A stretch of 40,586 nt of DNA, from contig CAJKRG010000023.1 of NCBI GenBank assembly GCA_905202215.1, positions 1 to 40,586 of the forward strand, written 5' to 3'. Position numbers and translations under genes: made by a program. Positions 33,701 through 40,586 of the stretch are shown here, in pieces; position 1 is the stretch's first letter; every line of letters begins with the position of its first letter. The notes beneath the pieces are model-generated. The model did no database searches and was not told where the DNA came from. It was given only the letters and a program-made list of their open reading frames with translations. The DNA comes from an uncultured Porphyromonadaceae bacterium. Lineage in GTDB: Bacteria > Bacteroidota > Bacteroidia > Bacteroidales > Muribaculaceae.

Positions 33701-34724
33701 CGGAGATCAGGTGATAGTTGAAAGGAATGGAATTGTAGGGTATGCATGCAAGACCCTTATAGAGGCAGCCTATCCACAGATTACCTTCGCTGTCGGCATA
33801 GGCTGCACCGAGTTTTGCACATGAGAGGTCGATCGACGGCAGATATAGTGTGGTACATGGTTTTATTGCCGTTTTTCCAGGTTCGATCTTCCACATGCCG
33901 CTTGATGAGGTGGAGAAATATACAGTATCGTCGATTCCGCGGGTGAAATTGTTTGTATTCATCTCTATCCTGTCGGCCGACCAAAGAGGCTCCACCCGGT
34001 TGTCGGCAGTGTGGATGCGGTAGATGTCGCTGACGGAACTGACAAGAATATTGCCATCCGATTCATTTATTATGTCTGTAATGTATCCGTTGGCGACATT
34101 GATGCATGTGGGGCTTCCGTTGGGGCTGATGGAATATACCTTGCCGCTTCGTGTGCCGGTGTAGAGGCGTCCGTTCGGATTTTGGATTACGCATTCGTGC
34201 TCGTTTTCGTCGGGGCAGTTCAGCAGATATTTCACAGCTGTCGGTTTGCCATGGGTTTCGTCGACCACATAGAGACCTTTGCCGGCTACGATAAATGTGA
34301 TTGTTCCGTCGTCCTGCTCTGTAATGTCGATGATGTAGCCGCCGTAGTTCATCGACGGCAGGCTGATATGCCTGAAAGAATCGGTGTCTTCATCATAAAG
34401 ATTCAGGCCGTTTGCGGTGGCGGCCCATATGCGCCCGCGGGAGTCGGACATCACTCCCAGCATGCGGCTGTCGCTCAGCGACGACGGATTGTTTTCGTCG
34501 TGGCGGTATAATATGTAGTTGTTGCCGTCGAACTTCAGAAGGCCACTCTCGGTAGCTATCCATAGGAAACCGTCGGAATTCCGACAAAAGCCAACATATG
34601 TTCCCGAATCGAATGCCGGATCGGAGAACATTCGTCCCGTGCGGATCGCTGATGCATTTAAGAAGCAGCACAGCGCGGCTGTCAGAAGTATGAACCGGTA
34701 TATGAGATAAAGTCGTTTAATCAT
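30702..34724 (-). CDS. Hybrid two-component system (HTCS) sensor kinase/response regulator
   Basis: This 1340-residue inner-membrane regulator fuses sensor, kinase and DNA-binding parts in one chain. A signal/first membrane helix spans 1-26. Periplasmic beta-propeller repeats of the Reg_prop type fill about 35-680 (repeated 'G.LWIAT..GL..Y' and 'DSRGRIWAATANGLNLYD'). A Y_Y_Y domain is at about 690-755 and a membrane helix at 765-784. The HisKA domain has His805 in VSHDIRSP, the ATPase domain covers about 895-1025 (NAIKYTPDGG, DTGIGLG), and the receiver is at 1073-1190 with Asp1123 in VICDVKMP. An AraC-type helix-turn-helix fills 1223-1322. All catalytic residues are present. It is the presumed xylan/xylo-oligosaccharide sensor of this locus, analogous to XynR of Prevotella bryantii, divergent from GH115 and coupled to the SASA esterase. 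Confidence 0.96.
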   Translation of the reverse strand: MIKRLYLIYRFILLTAALCCFLNASAIRTGRMFSDPAFDSGTYVGFCRNSDGFLWIATESGLLKFDGNNYILYRHDENNPSSLSDSRMLGVMSDSRGRIWAATANGLNLYDEDTDSFRHISLPSMNYGGYIIDITEQDDGTITFIVAGKGLYVVDETHGKPTAVKYLLNCPDENEHECVIQNPNGRLYTGTRSGKVYSISPNGSPTCINVANGYITDIINESDGNILVSSVSDIYRIHTADNRVEPLWSADRIEMNTNNFTRGIDDTVYFSTSSSGMWKIEPGKTAIKPCTTLYLPSIDLSCAKLGAAYADSEGNLWIGCLYKGLACIPYNSIPFNYHLISDAVSDFKGGIDGFAVFDDKVAIGYGNKLAILTTEGKLVSRAAIPTRGIIRSIIPLSDDKLLVGLANDGIWEYTWTSGRLHKMLDQPGKYPTLVMCRLPGEEYLIGFHGVGLLKYNRATGAKKWYEFDPEGGRLNNPFFASMKMSPDSSHVWIGLYGGISCYDIANDELRILDQMPFIKGATYALATRPDGSVLAGTSHGLIYCDADGNVRRKYTAADGLTDNDVRSVSVDSHGGSWIGTKRGLTYLKPDGDSIVVYYGGYGLFEKTFPYSGVTSDNSMILGSDLGLTIFHPDSIPAMGFDRHIEATAIILNGQRINRSTTIDGNPVMSDDESLQLNLPYKDNSLTLKLSTLDFRDAANVRYIWRISGLSEDWTITAPGENVIYLPHLDPGTYRLFLKATDNNVASDETVITIVISTPWYMTGAAKALYVVIILVLIILSIVVMEKKRGEKISEAKIRFFIDVSHDIRSPITLILTPLESLLKEPFPPAVNEKLRTMYRNGQRILSLVNQLLDLRKIEKGGMRLLCRPTNLAVFIEELVDMFKPQAADKKISLEFRNDGGVPDEAWVDRDNFDKILVNIISNAIKYTPDGGQIEVILKRVEDDVLGSCAQVSVVDTGIGLGNKTQEQIFARFYRARENHSAGIAGVGIGLDLCRQLTLLHHGSISGSNRTDGVGGSVFSVRIPLAESAYAPTELIRKNVGPSNTPPDKHLIISNIDRKDIVDKPKRKRVAASRRILFVDDDKELRDYIRRQLEESGYKITTADNGADALKIINEGNIDLVICDVKMPVMDGLTFLRLMKSNVDTHHIPVIMLSSKNEIADRIEGWDKGADGYLGKPFNIEELDTLIDNLIGNRLKLKGKFSGAQNVDASKAAPELKGNDEALMEKIMSIINSQIDNPDLNVEMLGRSVGISRVQLHRKLKDIIGMTPSDFIRNIRLKRACTLLQKPDVDVTQVAYAVGFSSQPHFSTAFKRYTGFSPTEYRQRCLHGDVPPAPENPIERL

Positions 34725-34778
34725 GGTTTAGATTAAAATTCCTATATTCTTTCGAATGTCATCGAATTTTTTCGGGAA

Positions 34779-34786
34779 CAAAGTTA
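34779..34786 (-). promoter_or_regulatory. Candidate -7 promoter element for the HTCS gene
   Basis: TAACTTTG on the minus strand matches TAnnTTTG, 54 bases upstream of the HTCS ATG at 34724. The -33 region is not recognisable. The HTCS and GH115 promoters therefore share one 251-base divergent control region. Confidence 0.5.
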
Positions 34787-34852
34787 CAATCCTTTTAGTC
34801 ATTTTTGCACAGGAAGAGGCTAAAAGTTTTTGGTGTATACAAAAATGAATGG

Positions 34853-34891
34853 CATTGTTACATCGATGAAAGTTGTGATACATTGTTAAAT
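34853..34891 (+). promoter_or_regulatory. Direct repeat CATTGTTACAT / CATTGTTAAAT upstream of GH115
   Basis: Two 11-base copies (34853-34863 and 34881-34891) differ at one position and are spaced 28 bases start to start. They lie 44-82 bases upstream of the candidate -7 element of the GH115 operon. Paired direct repeats just upstream of a promoter suit an AraC-type HTCS output domain. No experimental support. Confidence 0.4.
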
Positions 34892-34934
34892 ATGCGCAAT
34901 ACAATTGATCGGGCTGTATATAAACTGAATAGTC

Positions 34935-34942
34935 TAATTTTG
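34935..34942 (+). promoter_or_regulatory. Candidate -7 promoter element for the GH115-xylBA operon
   Basis: TAATTTTG matches TAnnTTTG and lies 33 bases upstream of the GH115 start codon at 34976, giving a leader of about 25 bases. No convincing -33 TTTG at 19-21 bases upstream was found, which would fit an activator-dependent promoter. Confidence 0.5.
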
Positions 34943-34975
34943 CACCAGTCATTATATATCACTTTATCACATGCC

Positions 34976-37552
34976 ATGAAGTATAGAATAAAGCAGGCCT
35001 TGTGCCGTGTCGTAGCCGTGATATCGCTTGGTACTTCGGTCGCGATGTCCGGTTTCGCTCTTGATAATCCATCTGCGGCAACCGATGCCTCCAGAGATCC
35101 GTTTGTAGTAATCGCTCCTGACGGAGAGATCGGCAAGCCGTTATCCATTCTGCTTGATGAATCAGATTACAAAGGAGTGTGGATAGCCGCCGAAAATCTT
35201 TCTGCCGATTTCAAACGTGTATGCGGTCAAGCTGCTGAGCTGACGGTCGTGCCGAATTCCCGACGGGTGATAATAGTAGGTTCGTACGCCAGTCCGATAG
35301 TGTCGAAACTGATGGATGAAGGCAAGATTGACCGCGGTGAACTGAAAGACAAACAGGAAAAGTACATAATGACTACTGTTGCATCGCCACTGCCCGGTGT
35401 CGATGAGGCTCTGGTGATAGCCGGAAGCGACATGAGAGGTACAATATATGGTATTTACGAACTGTCAGAGATGATAGGCGTGTCGCCATGGTACGACTGG
35501 GCCGATGTGCCGCCGGTACACCGCGACAGTTTCGCCATAAAACGCGGAACATACACTGCCGGAGAACCGGCCGTGCGCTATCGCGGTATTTTTCTCAACG
35601 ACGAAGGCCCATGTCTTATGGAGTGGGTCAAAAATACGTATGGAACCAATTACGGCGATCACCGATTCTATACCCGTGTTTTCGAACTGATTCTGCGCCT
35701 GCGAGGCAACTTCCTGTGGCCTGCGATGTGGGATTGGGCTTTTTATGGTGATGATCCTGAAAACAGCCGAACAGCAGCCGAGATGGGTGTGATAATCGGT
35801 ACTTCACATCATGAACCGATGGGTCGCAACCATAAGGAATGGGTGCGCCGCAAACATGAATACGGCCAGTGGAACTACCGGACCAACCGGAAGGTTCTTG
35901 ACAAGTTTTTTGCCGAAGGTGTACGGCGCATCAAGGATACCGAAGACATAATTACTATAGGTATGCGCGGAGACGGCGACGAGGCAATGAGTGAGGAGGC
36001 CGATGTGAAACTGCTTGAAAACATAATTGCCAACCAGCGCAAAATTATTAGGAAGGAAACCGGACGCCCTGCATCGGAGACTCCTCAGGTGTGGGCCTTA
36101 TATAAAGAGGTGCTCGATTACTATGATAAGGGGCTGCGTGTGCCTGACGATGTCACACTGTTGCTGTGCGATGATAACTGGGGCAATGTACGGCGCCTGC
36201 CGAATGAGAAAGAGCGGCTTCATCCCGGAGGCTGGGGCATGTACTATCATGTGGACTATGTAGGTGCGCCCCGAAACAGCAAACTGCTTAACTGTACACC
36301 TATACAGAATCTTTGGGAACAGATGAGGCTTGCCTACGACTATGGAATCGAAAAAATGTGGATTCTGAATGTTGGCGACCTTAAACCTATGGAATATCCC
36401 ATTACCTTGTTTCTGGATATGGCCTGGAATCCGGAGGCTTTCACAAACGAGAATCTGCTTGAGCACACACGGCGCTTTTTCGAGCAGCAGTTCGGCTCCG
36501 CGCAGGCTGCCGAGGCTGCACGTATTTTCAATCTGCTATGCAAATACAACGGACGCTGTACGCCCGAACTGCTGGATGCCGATACCTATTCTCTTGCGAA
36601 CGGAGAGTGGAAAAAAGTCAGAGACGAATATATGTTGCTTGAAGCGGAGGCCCTAAGGCAGTATACAGCGCTTGATGAGCGTTATCATGATGCCTATATG
36701 GAGCTTATTCTCTTCCCACTGCAGCTCATGGCCAATCTTCACGATATGTATTACTCCGTGGCCATGAACCGCAGCGCGTATGCCGCCAATATGCCCGACG
36801 CTTCTTTATGGGCCGACAGAGCCGAAAAATGCTTTGCCCGCGACGCCGCCCTCATGACGATGTACAACAAGGATATTGCCGGCGGAAAATGGGACGGTAT
36901 GATGATACAGAAGCATATCGGCTACACCGACTGGCACGATAATTTCCCTTGTGACGTTCTTCCCGATGTTTACCGTATTGATGATGGAGATCGGTTAGGC
37001 GGCTATATCTTTACAGAACCTTCCGACTGTGTGGTGATGGAGGCTGAGCATTTCAACCGTGCGACAGCGCCGGCCGGAGGAGGGGAGTGGACAGTTCTTC
37101 TCTATGTTGGACGCACGCTCAGCGGTGTGGCCGTGATGCCGTATACGGTGTCGGCCGAAGGTGCCCGACTCGATTACTCTCTTCGCCTGCCTGCCGGCAC
37201 CGACAGTGTCGAAGTGCATGTTGTCACTAAGTCGACACTCGCATTCGCCCGCAGCGAGGGGCACCGCTATTCCGTAGGCTTCGAAGGTGTCGAGCCCATA
37301 GTGGTGAATTTCAACGGCAATCTTAACGAGGCTCCCGAGAATATACATACCGTATACTATCCGACTGTAGCCAGGCGTGTTATCGAGAAGATCGTTAAAC
37401 TGCCTGTGCCAGCTCCGGCGGCCGACGGAAGCGTGGTTCTGTCGCTCTCGCCGCTCGATCCGGGAGTGGTATTTGAAAAAATAGTTGTGGATGCCGGAGG
37501 CTACGAAAAATCTTATCTTTTCGGAGACGAATCTCCTGTAGTACGCAAATAA
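34976..37552 (+). CDS. GH115 alpha-glucuronidase, periplasmic
   Basis: This 858-residue enzyme removes alpha-1,2-linked (4-O-methyl)glucuronic acid from xylan, including internal residues. A signal peptide is visible (MKYRIKQALCRVVAVISLG, cleavage near residue 28). The N-terminal domain is followed by GH115 hallmarks: YRGIFLNDEGPCLMEW, LRLRGNFLWPAMWDWAF, GTSHHEPMGRNHKEW, GMRGDGDEAM and DDNWGN. The C-terminal GH115_C beta domain starts about residue 680 (FTEPSDCVVMEAEHF). Length is normal for the family. The ATG at 34976 is chosen because it opens the signal peptide and is preceded by a -7 element; an open frame from 34805 has no such support. It heads an operon with GH43-CBM6, xylB and xylA, and is divergent from the HTCS. 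Confidence 0.95.
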   Translation: MKYRIKQALCRVVAVISLGTSVAMSGFALDNPSAATDASRDPFVVIAPDGEIGKPLSILLDESDYKGVWIAAENLSADFKRVCGQAAELTVVPNSRRVIIVGSYASPIVSKLMDEGKIDRGELKDKQEKYIMTTVASPLPGVDEALVIAGSDMRGTIYGIYELSEMIGVSPWYDWADVPPVHRDSFAIKRGTYTAGEPAVRYRGIFLNDEGPCLMEWVKNTYGTNYGDHRFYTRVFELILRLRGNFLWPAMWDWAFYGDDPENSRTAAEMGVIIGTSHHEPMGRNHKEWVRRKHEYGQWNYRTNRKVLDKFFAEGVRRIKDTEDIITIGMRGDGDEAMSEEADVKLLENIIANQRKIIRKETGRPASETPQVWALYKEVLDYYDKGLRVPDDVTLLLCDDNWGNVRRLPNEKERLHPGGWGMYYHVDYVGAPRNSKLLNCTPIQNLWEQMRLAYDYGIEKMWILNVGDLKPMEYPITLFLDMAWNPEAFTNENLLEHTRRFFEQQFGSAQAAEAARIFNLLCKYNGRCTPELLDADTYSLANGEWKKVRDEYMLLEAEALRQYTALDERYHDAYMELILFPLQLMANLHDMYYSVAMNRSAYAANMPDASLWADRAEKCFARDAALMTMYNKDIAGGKWDGMMIQKHIGYTDWHDNFPCDVLPDVYRIDDGDRLGGYIFTEPSDCVVMEAEHFNRATAPAGGGEWTVLLYVGRTLSGVAVMPYTVSAEGARLDYSLRLPAGTDSVEVHVVTKSTLAFARSEGHRYSVGFEGVEPIVVNFNGNLNEAPENIHTVYYPTVARRVIEKIVKLPVPAPAADGSVVLSLSPLDPGVVFEKIVVDAGGYEKSYLFGDESPVVRK

Positions 37553-37555
37553 AGT

Positions 37556-38884
37556 ATGAAAAAGTTGATATTCCTGTTTCCGCTCGGACTCGGTGTCATA
37601 GCCATGACGGCCGGCAATCCCTATCCGCTCGTGCAGACAAGCTATACCGCCGATCCGGCACCGATGGTATACAACGATACCGTGTATCTCTATACCACCC
37701 ACGACGAGGATGATGCCGACGGATTCAAGATGTACGACTGGCTCCTGTATACATCTACCGACATGGTCAACTGGACCGACCACGGAGCGGTTGCATCGCT
37801 GAAGGATTTTAAATGGACTCCCCGCGACAACGGCGCATGGGCCGCTCAGGTGGTCGAACGCGACGGAAAATTCTATATGTACTGCCCGATACACGGCAAC
37901 GGTATCGGCGTGCTTGTGGCCGACAGTCCGTACGGACCGTTTACCGATCCTATCGGTAAACCGCTGGTGTGGCAGAAAGAACACTGGAACGACATCGATC
38001 CGACTGTGTTGATCGACGACGCCGGACAGGCATATATGTACTGGGGTAATCCCGATCTTTACTGTGTTCGTCTGAACCGTGATATGGTCTCCACCTCAGG
38101 CGACATCATCATGTTTCCGAGGATAAGCGATTATCAGGAAGGCCCTTGGGCATGGAAACGCGGAGGAAGGTATTATATGGCTTTTGCCTCGACATGTTGC
38201 CCCGAAGGAATCGCCTATGCCATGAGCGACAGTCCGCTCGGCCCATGGGAGTATAAGGGACATATTATGGATCATACCGAGAGGACCCGCGGCAACCATC
38301 CCGGCATAATAGAATACAAAGGTAAAAATTATGTTTTCGGCCACAGCTACGACGTGCTGCGACGCCAGACACCCGATCATCATGAACGTCGCAGTGCCGA
38401 AGCCGCCGAGATGAGTTATAATGCCGACGGAACCATAGCTGAGGTGCCTTACTGGCGCGACGCTGAACTGGCTCCATGCGGTACCATCGACCCCTATCGC
38501 CGTGTCGAGGCTGAAACCATGGCATGGGGTTACGGTCTGAAAAACGGACGTATTGACAGTCGTAATCTTTATGTCGGAAATATAGATGACGGAGAATATA
38601 TACTTGTCCGGAACGTCGATTTCGGGGATATGGGTCCAAAGAGATTCGAGGTCAGCGCTGCGGCTGTGAAGAAGGGTGGCGAGATAGGGCTCCGGATCGG
38701 AGCACCCGACGGAACACTTATCGGCAAGGTAAAGCTCAAAGAAAATGGCTCGGACAGCAAATATGCTGTCAACACAGCAAAAGTCAAGAACATAAAAGGT
38801 GTCTGCGATCTGTATCTTGTATTTCGTGGAAACGATACTTCAGACGATTTATTCAGACTTGACTGGTGGAAATTTATCAGATAA
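37556..38884 (+). CDS. GH43 arabinofuranosidase/xylosidase with C-terminal CBM6
   Basis: This 442-residue exported enzyme starts three bases after GH115, so the two are surely co-transcribed. A signal peptide spans about 1-19. The GH43 triad is Asp33 in YTADPAPMVYNDTVYLY, Asp148 in WNDIDPTVLIDDAGQAY and Glu195 in YQEGPWAWKRGGRYY. A CBM6-type sandwich fills about 315-442, ending LFRLDWWKFIR. It is a clear paralogue of the GH43-CBM6 at 9693-11066, with the same domain order and many shared motifs (STDM.NWTDHG, YWGNP, HPGIIEYKG or HAGIIEYKG). It probably removes arabinose from glucuronoarabinoxylan fragments alongside GH115. Subfamily 29 is likely but not proven. Confidence 0.9.
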   Translation: MKKLIFLFPLGLGVIAMTAGNPYPLVQTSYTADPAPMVYNDTVYLYTTHDEDDADGFKMYDWLLYTSTDMVNWTDHGAVASLKDFKWTPRDNGAWAAQVVERDGKFYMYCPIHGNGIGVLVADSPYGPFTDPIGKPLVWQKEHWNDIDPTVLIDDAGQAYMYWGNPDLYCVRLNRDMVSTSGDIIMFPRISDYQEGPWAWKRGGRYYMAFASTCCPEGIAYAMSDSPLGPWEYKGHIMDHTERTRGNHPGIIEYKGKNYVFGHSYDVLRRQTPDHHERRSAEAAEMSYNADGTIAEVPYWRDAELAPCGTIDPYRRVEAETMAWGYGLKNGRIDSRNLYVGNIDDGEYILVRNVDFGDMGPKRFEVSAAAVKKGGEIGLRIGAPDGTLIGKVKLKENGSDSKYAVNTAKVKNIKGVCDLYLVFRGNDTSDDLFRLDWWKFIR

Positions 38885-38928
38885 ACTTATAAAACAAATA
38901 TAATTCAAGATATATCAAAAACAGAATC

Positions 38929-40416
38929 ATGTATTTATTAGGATACGACATAGGAAGTTCTTCGGTCAAGGCTGCTCTCGTGGATGCCTCGACAGGAGCT
39001 TGCGTGGCCTCTGATTTCTTTCCCAAGAGCGAGGCACCGATCAAGGCTTTGCGTCCGGGCTGGGCTGAGCAGAATCCCGAAAGCTGGTGGAATTATCTTT
39101 CAGAAGCCACGGCCTCGGTACTCAGTGCCTCAGGTGTTGATTCATCCGATATCAAGGCTATCGGCATTTCCTATCAGATGCACGGTCTTGTGCTTCTCGA
39201 CAAAGAGCGCAAGGTGCTTCGAGATGCAATTATATGGTGCGACTCGCGAGGTGTGCCATTCGGCGAAAAAGCTTTCGAGGATCTTGGAAGCGAGCATACG
39301 CTTTCGCGTCTTCTTAACTCTCCGGGTAACTTCACTGCGGCCAAACTGCAGTGGGTGAAACAGAACGAGCCCGAAATATTTGAGAAAACCGACAAGATAA
39401 TGCTGCCCGGCGACTATATAGCCATGCGGCTGACGGGTGAGGTATGCACAACTCCTTCGGGCCTTTCGGAGATGATGCTGTGGGATTTTCAGACTAATGC
39501 TCCGGCGCGTTTCCTGATGGATTATTTCGGCTACAGCGAGTCTATAATTCCCGAAATCAAAGCCACATTCTGCGAACAGGGCCGTCTTACCCCCGAAGCT
39601 GCGGCCGAACTCGGCCTCGCCGCCGGTACACCGGTTACTTATCGTGCCGGTGACCAGCCAAATAATGCATTGTCGCTCAATGTATTCAATCCCGGCGAAG
39701 TGGCCTCGACAGCAGGTACGTCGGGCGTTGTCTATGGTATCAACGGTACGGTAGACTACGATCCACGCTCCAGGGTGAACAATTTCGCTCATGTAAATCA
39801 CTCTGCAGATCAGACCCGCATAGGAGTGATGACATGCATAAGCGGTACGGGCATTCTTAACTCATGGTGCAAGCGTAATATCGCACCCGAAGGAATTTCA
39901 TATGCTGCCATGAATGATCTTGCAGCGCAGGCTCCTGTCGGATCGGCGGGTGCGACTGTACTTCCTTTCGGCAATGGTGCCGAGCGCGTGCTCGAGAACA
40001 GACAGACCGGATGCTCTTTCCATGGCATTAATTTCAATATTCATAACCGCAGTCACATGCTACGTGCCGCACAGGAGGGTATTGTATTTTCATTCATGTA
40101 CGGAATGGAGGTGATGGAGAGTATTGGAATGAAGATAAACCGGATTCATGCCGGACATGCCAATATGTTCCTTAGTCCGATTTTCCGCGATACACTTGCC
40201 GGCGTATCGGGCGCCACAATCGATCTTTATGACACAGATGGCGCAGTCGGTGCAGCCAAGGGTGCAGGAATCGGTGCGGGAATCTACCGGGACAATACCG
40301 AGGCTTTCGCATCACTGGTTAAACTCGACGAAATACATCCCGCTTCAGACCGCACTCCATATATCGATGCTTACGCCCGTTGGAAGAAATGTCTTCAGGC
40401 AACTTTAAATCAGTAA
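38929..40416 (+). CDS. xylB: Xylulokinase
   Basis: This 495-residue cytoplasmic FGGY-family kinase phosphorylates D-xylulose to xylulose 5-phosphate with ATP. Family marks are the N-terminal phosphate loop GYDIGSSSVKAAL, GWAEQNPESWW, SYQMHGLVLLD, IIWCDSRG, LPGDYIAMRLTGE, the catalytic-aspartate block RAGDQPNNALS, and the C-terminal adenosine region GAAKGAGIGAG. Length and motifs are normal. It follows GH43-CBM6 by 44 AT-rich bases without a promoter or terminator, and is followed 41 bases later by xylA. Linking the kinase to an extracellular depolymerisation operon ties xylose catabolism to xylan sensing. Confidence 0.95.
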   Translation: MYLLGYDIGSSSVKAALVDASTGACVASDFFPKSEAPIKALRPGWAEQNPESWWNYLSEATASVLSASGVDSSDIKAIGISYQMHGLVLLDKERKVLRDAIIWCDSRGVPFGEKAFEDLGSEHTLSRLLNSPGNFTAAKLQWVKQNEPEIFEKTDKIMLPGDYIAMRLTGEVCTTPSGLSEMMLWDFQTNAPARFLMDYFGYSESIIPEIKATFCEQGRLTPEAAAELGLAAGTPVTYRAGDQPNNALSLNVFNPGEVASTAGTSGVVYGINGTVDYDPRSRVNNFAHVNHSADQTRIGVMTCISGTGILNSWCKRNIAPEGISYAAMNDLAAQAPVGSAGATVLPFGNGAERVLENRQTGCSFHGINFNIHNRSHMLRAAQEGIVFSFMYGMEVMESIGMKINRIHAGHANMFLSPIFRDTLAGVSGATIDLYDTDGAVGAAKGAGIGAGIYRDNTEAFASLVKLDEIHPASDRTPYIDAYARWKKCLQATLNQ

Positions 40417-40457
40417 AAATATAAAATAAATACAAACCACATAACAACATTAGAAAG

Positions 40458-40586
40458 ATGGCACAGAAAGAGTATTTTCCTAACATCAGCAAAATTAAAT
40501 TCGAGGGTACCGACAGCTACAATCCCCTCGTATACCGCTACTATGACGCCGAGCGTGTCGTTCTCGGCAAACCGATGAAAGAATGG
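40458..40586 (+). CDS. xylA: Xylose isomerase, N-terminal part (cut by window edge)
   Basis: The first 43 codons run from MAQKEYFPNISKIKFEG through NPLVYRYYDAERVVLGKPMKEW, the conserved N-terminus of class II xylose isomerases in Bacteroidetes. The enzyme converts D-xylose to D-xylulose, the substrate of the kinase just upstream. The active site lies beyond the window. The start is preceded by an A-rich leader (ACATTAGAAAG). The identification is firm despite the short length, from sequence and context together. Confidence 0.9.
   Translation, partial: MAQKEYFPNISKIKFEGTDSYNPLVYRYYDAERVVLGKPMKEW

Noticed and set aside
1..40586. Defence systems, mobile elements, CRISPR, tRNA or rRNA genes
   Set aside because: None found by reading both strands: no repeat-spacer pattern, no transposase, integrase or conjugation motifs, and no cloverleaf-like or rRNA segments were recognised.

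Overview
The window is one large xylan-utilization locus (polysaccharide utilization locus, PUL) of a gut-type Bacteroidales bacterium. This rests on two tandem SusC/SusD pairs, a hybrid two-component system regulator, A-rich leaders without Shine-Dalgarno sequences, TAnnTTTG-type -7 promoter elements and many Bacteroidetes lipoprotein signals. The fairly high GC content and the 'GIYIVGGRK'-type protein tails suggest Muribaculaceae or a Prevotella relative. That placement is inference.

Layout. (1) 141-614 (+) is a small membrane protein with a bacterial PH-like domain, convergent with the locus and probably unrelated. (2) 631-27078 (-) is a long run of 15 closely spaced genes. Read in transcription order it starts with a GH43 lipoprotein. 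The canonical xus core follows: xusA-xusB-xusC-xusD-xusE-xyn10C, i.e. SusC, SusD, SusC, SusD, a surface glycan-binding candidate, and a GH10 xylanase with an inserted tandem CBM. A strong hairpin separates this core from a second block: CE1 feruloyl esterase, GH43-CBM6, GH5, CE6 acetyl esterase and GH97. The run ends with a GPH-type sugar transporter, a GH10 xylanase lipoprotein and a signal-less, probably cytoplasmic GH43. (3) 27314-28936 (-) is a separate GH43 lipoprotein gene with its own promoter and a hairpin terminator. (4) 29089-34724 (-) is the HTCS sensor/regulator overlapping a SASA-type acetylesterase by ATGA, ended by an intrinsic terminator. (5) 34976 to the right edge (+) is divergent from the HTCS: GH115 alpha-glucuronidase, GH43-CBM6, xylulokinase xylB and the start of xylose isomerase xylA.

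How it works together (inference from families). Surface lipoproteins (XusB, XusD, XusE, Xyn10C) bind and cut xylan, and XusA/XusC import oligosaccharides. Periplasmic GH43s, GH115, GH97, CE1, CE6 and the SASA esterase strip arabinose, (methyl)glucuronate, galactose, ferulate and acetate. Xylo-oligosaccharides enter through the GPH symporter and are cut by the cytoplasmic GH43. XylA and XylB pass xylose to the pentose phosphate pathway. The HTCS probably senses an oligosaccharide and drives the transcripts. The range of debranching enzymes fits a highly decorated (cereal-type) glucuronoarabinoxylan.

The system itself is a recognisable relative of known xylan PULs. The less ordinary parts are a shared, apparently uncharacterised C-terminal module with a T9SS-like tail on the adjacent CE6 and GH5 proteins, the intercistronic hairpin at the edge of the xus core, and palindromes and repeats in the control regions. 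I saw no rRNA, tRNA, CRISPR, insertion sequence or phage genes, and no gene-free stretch over 300 bases.
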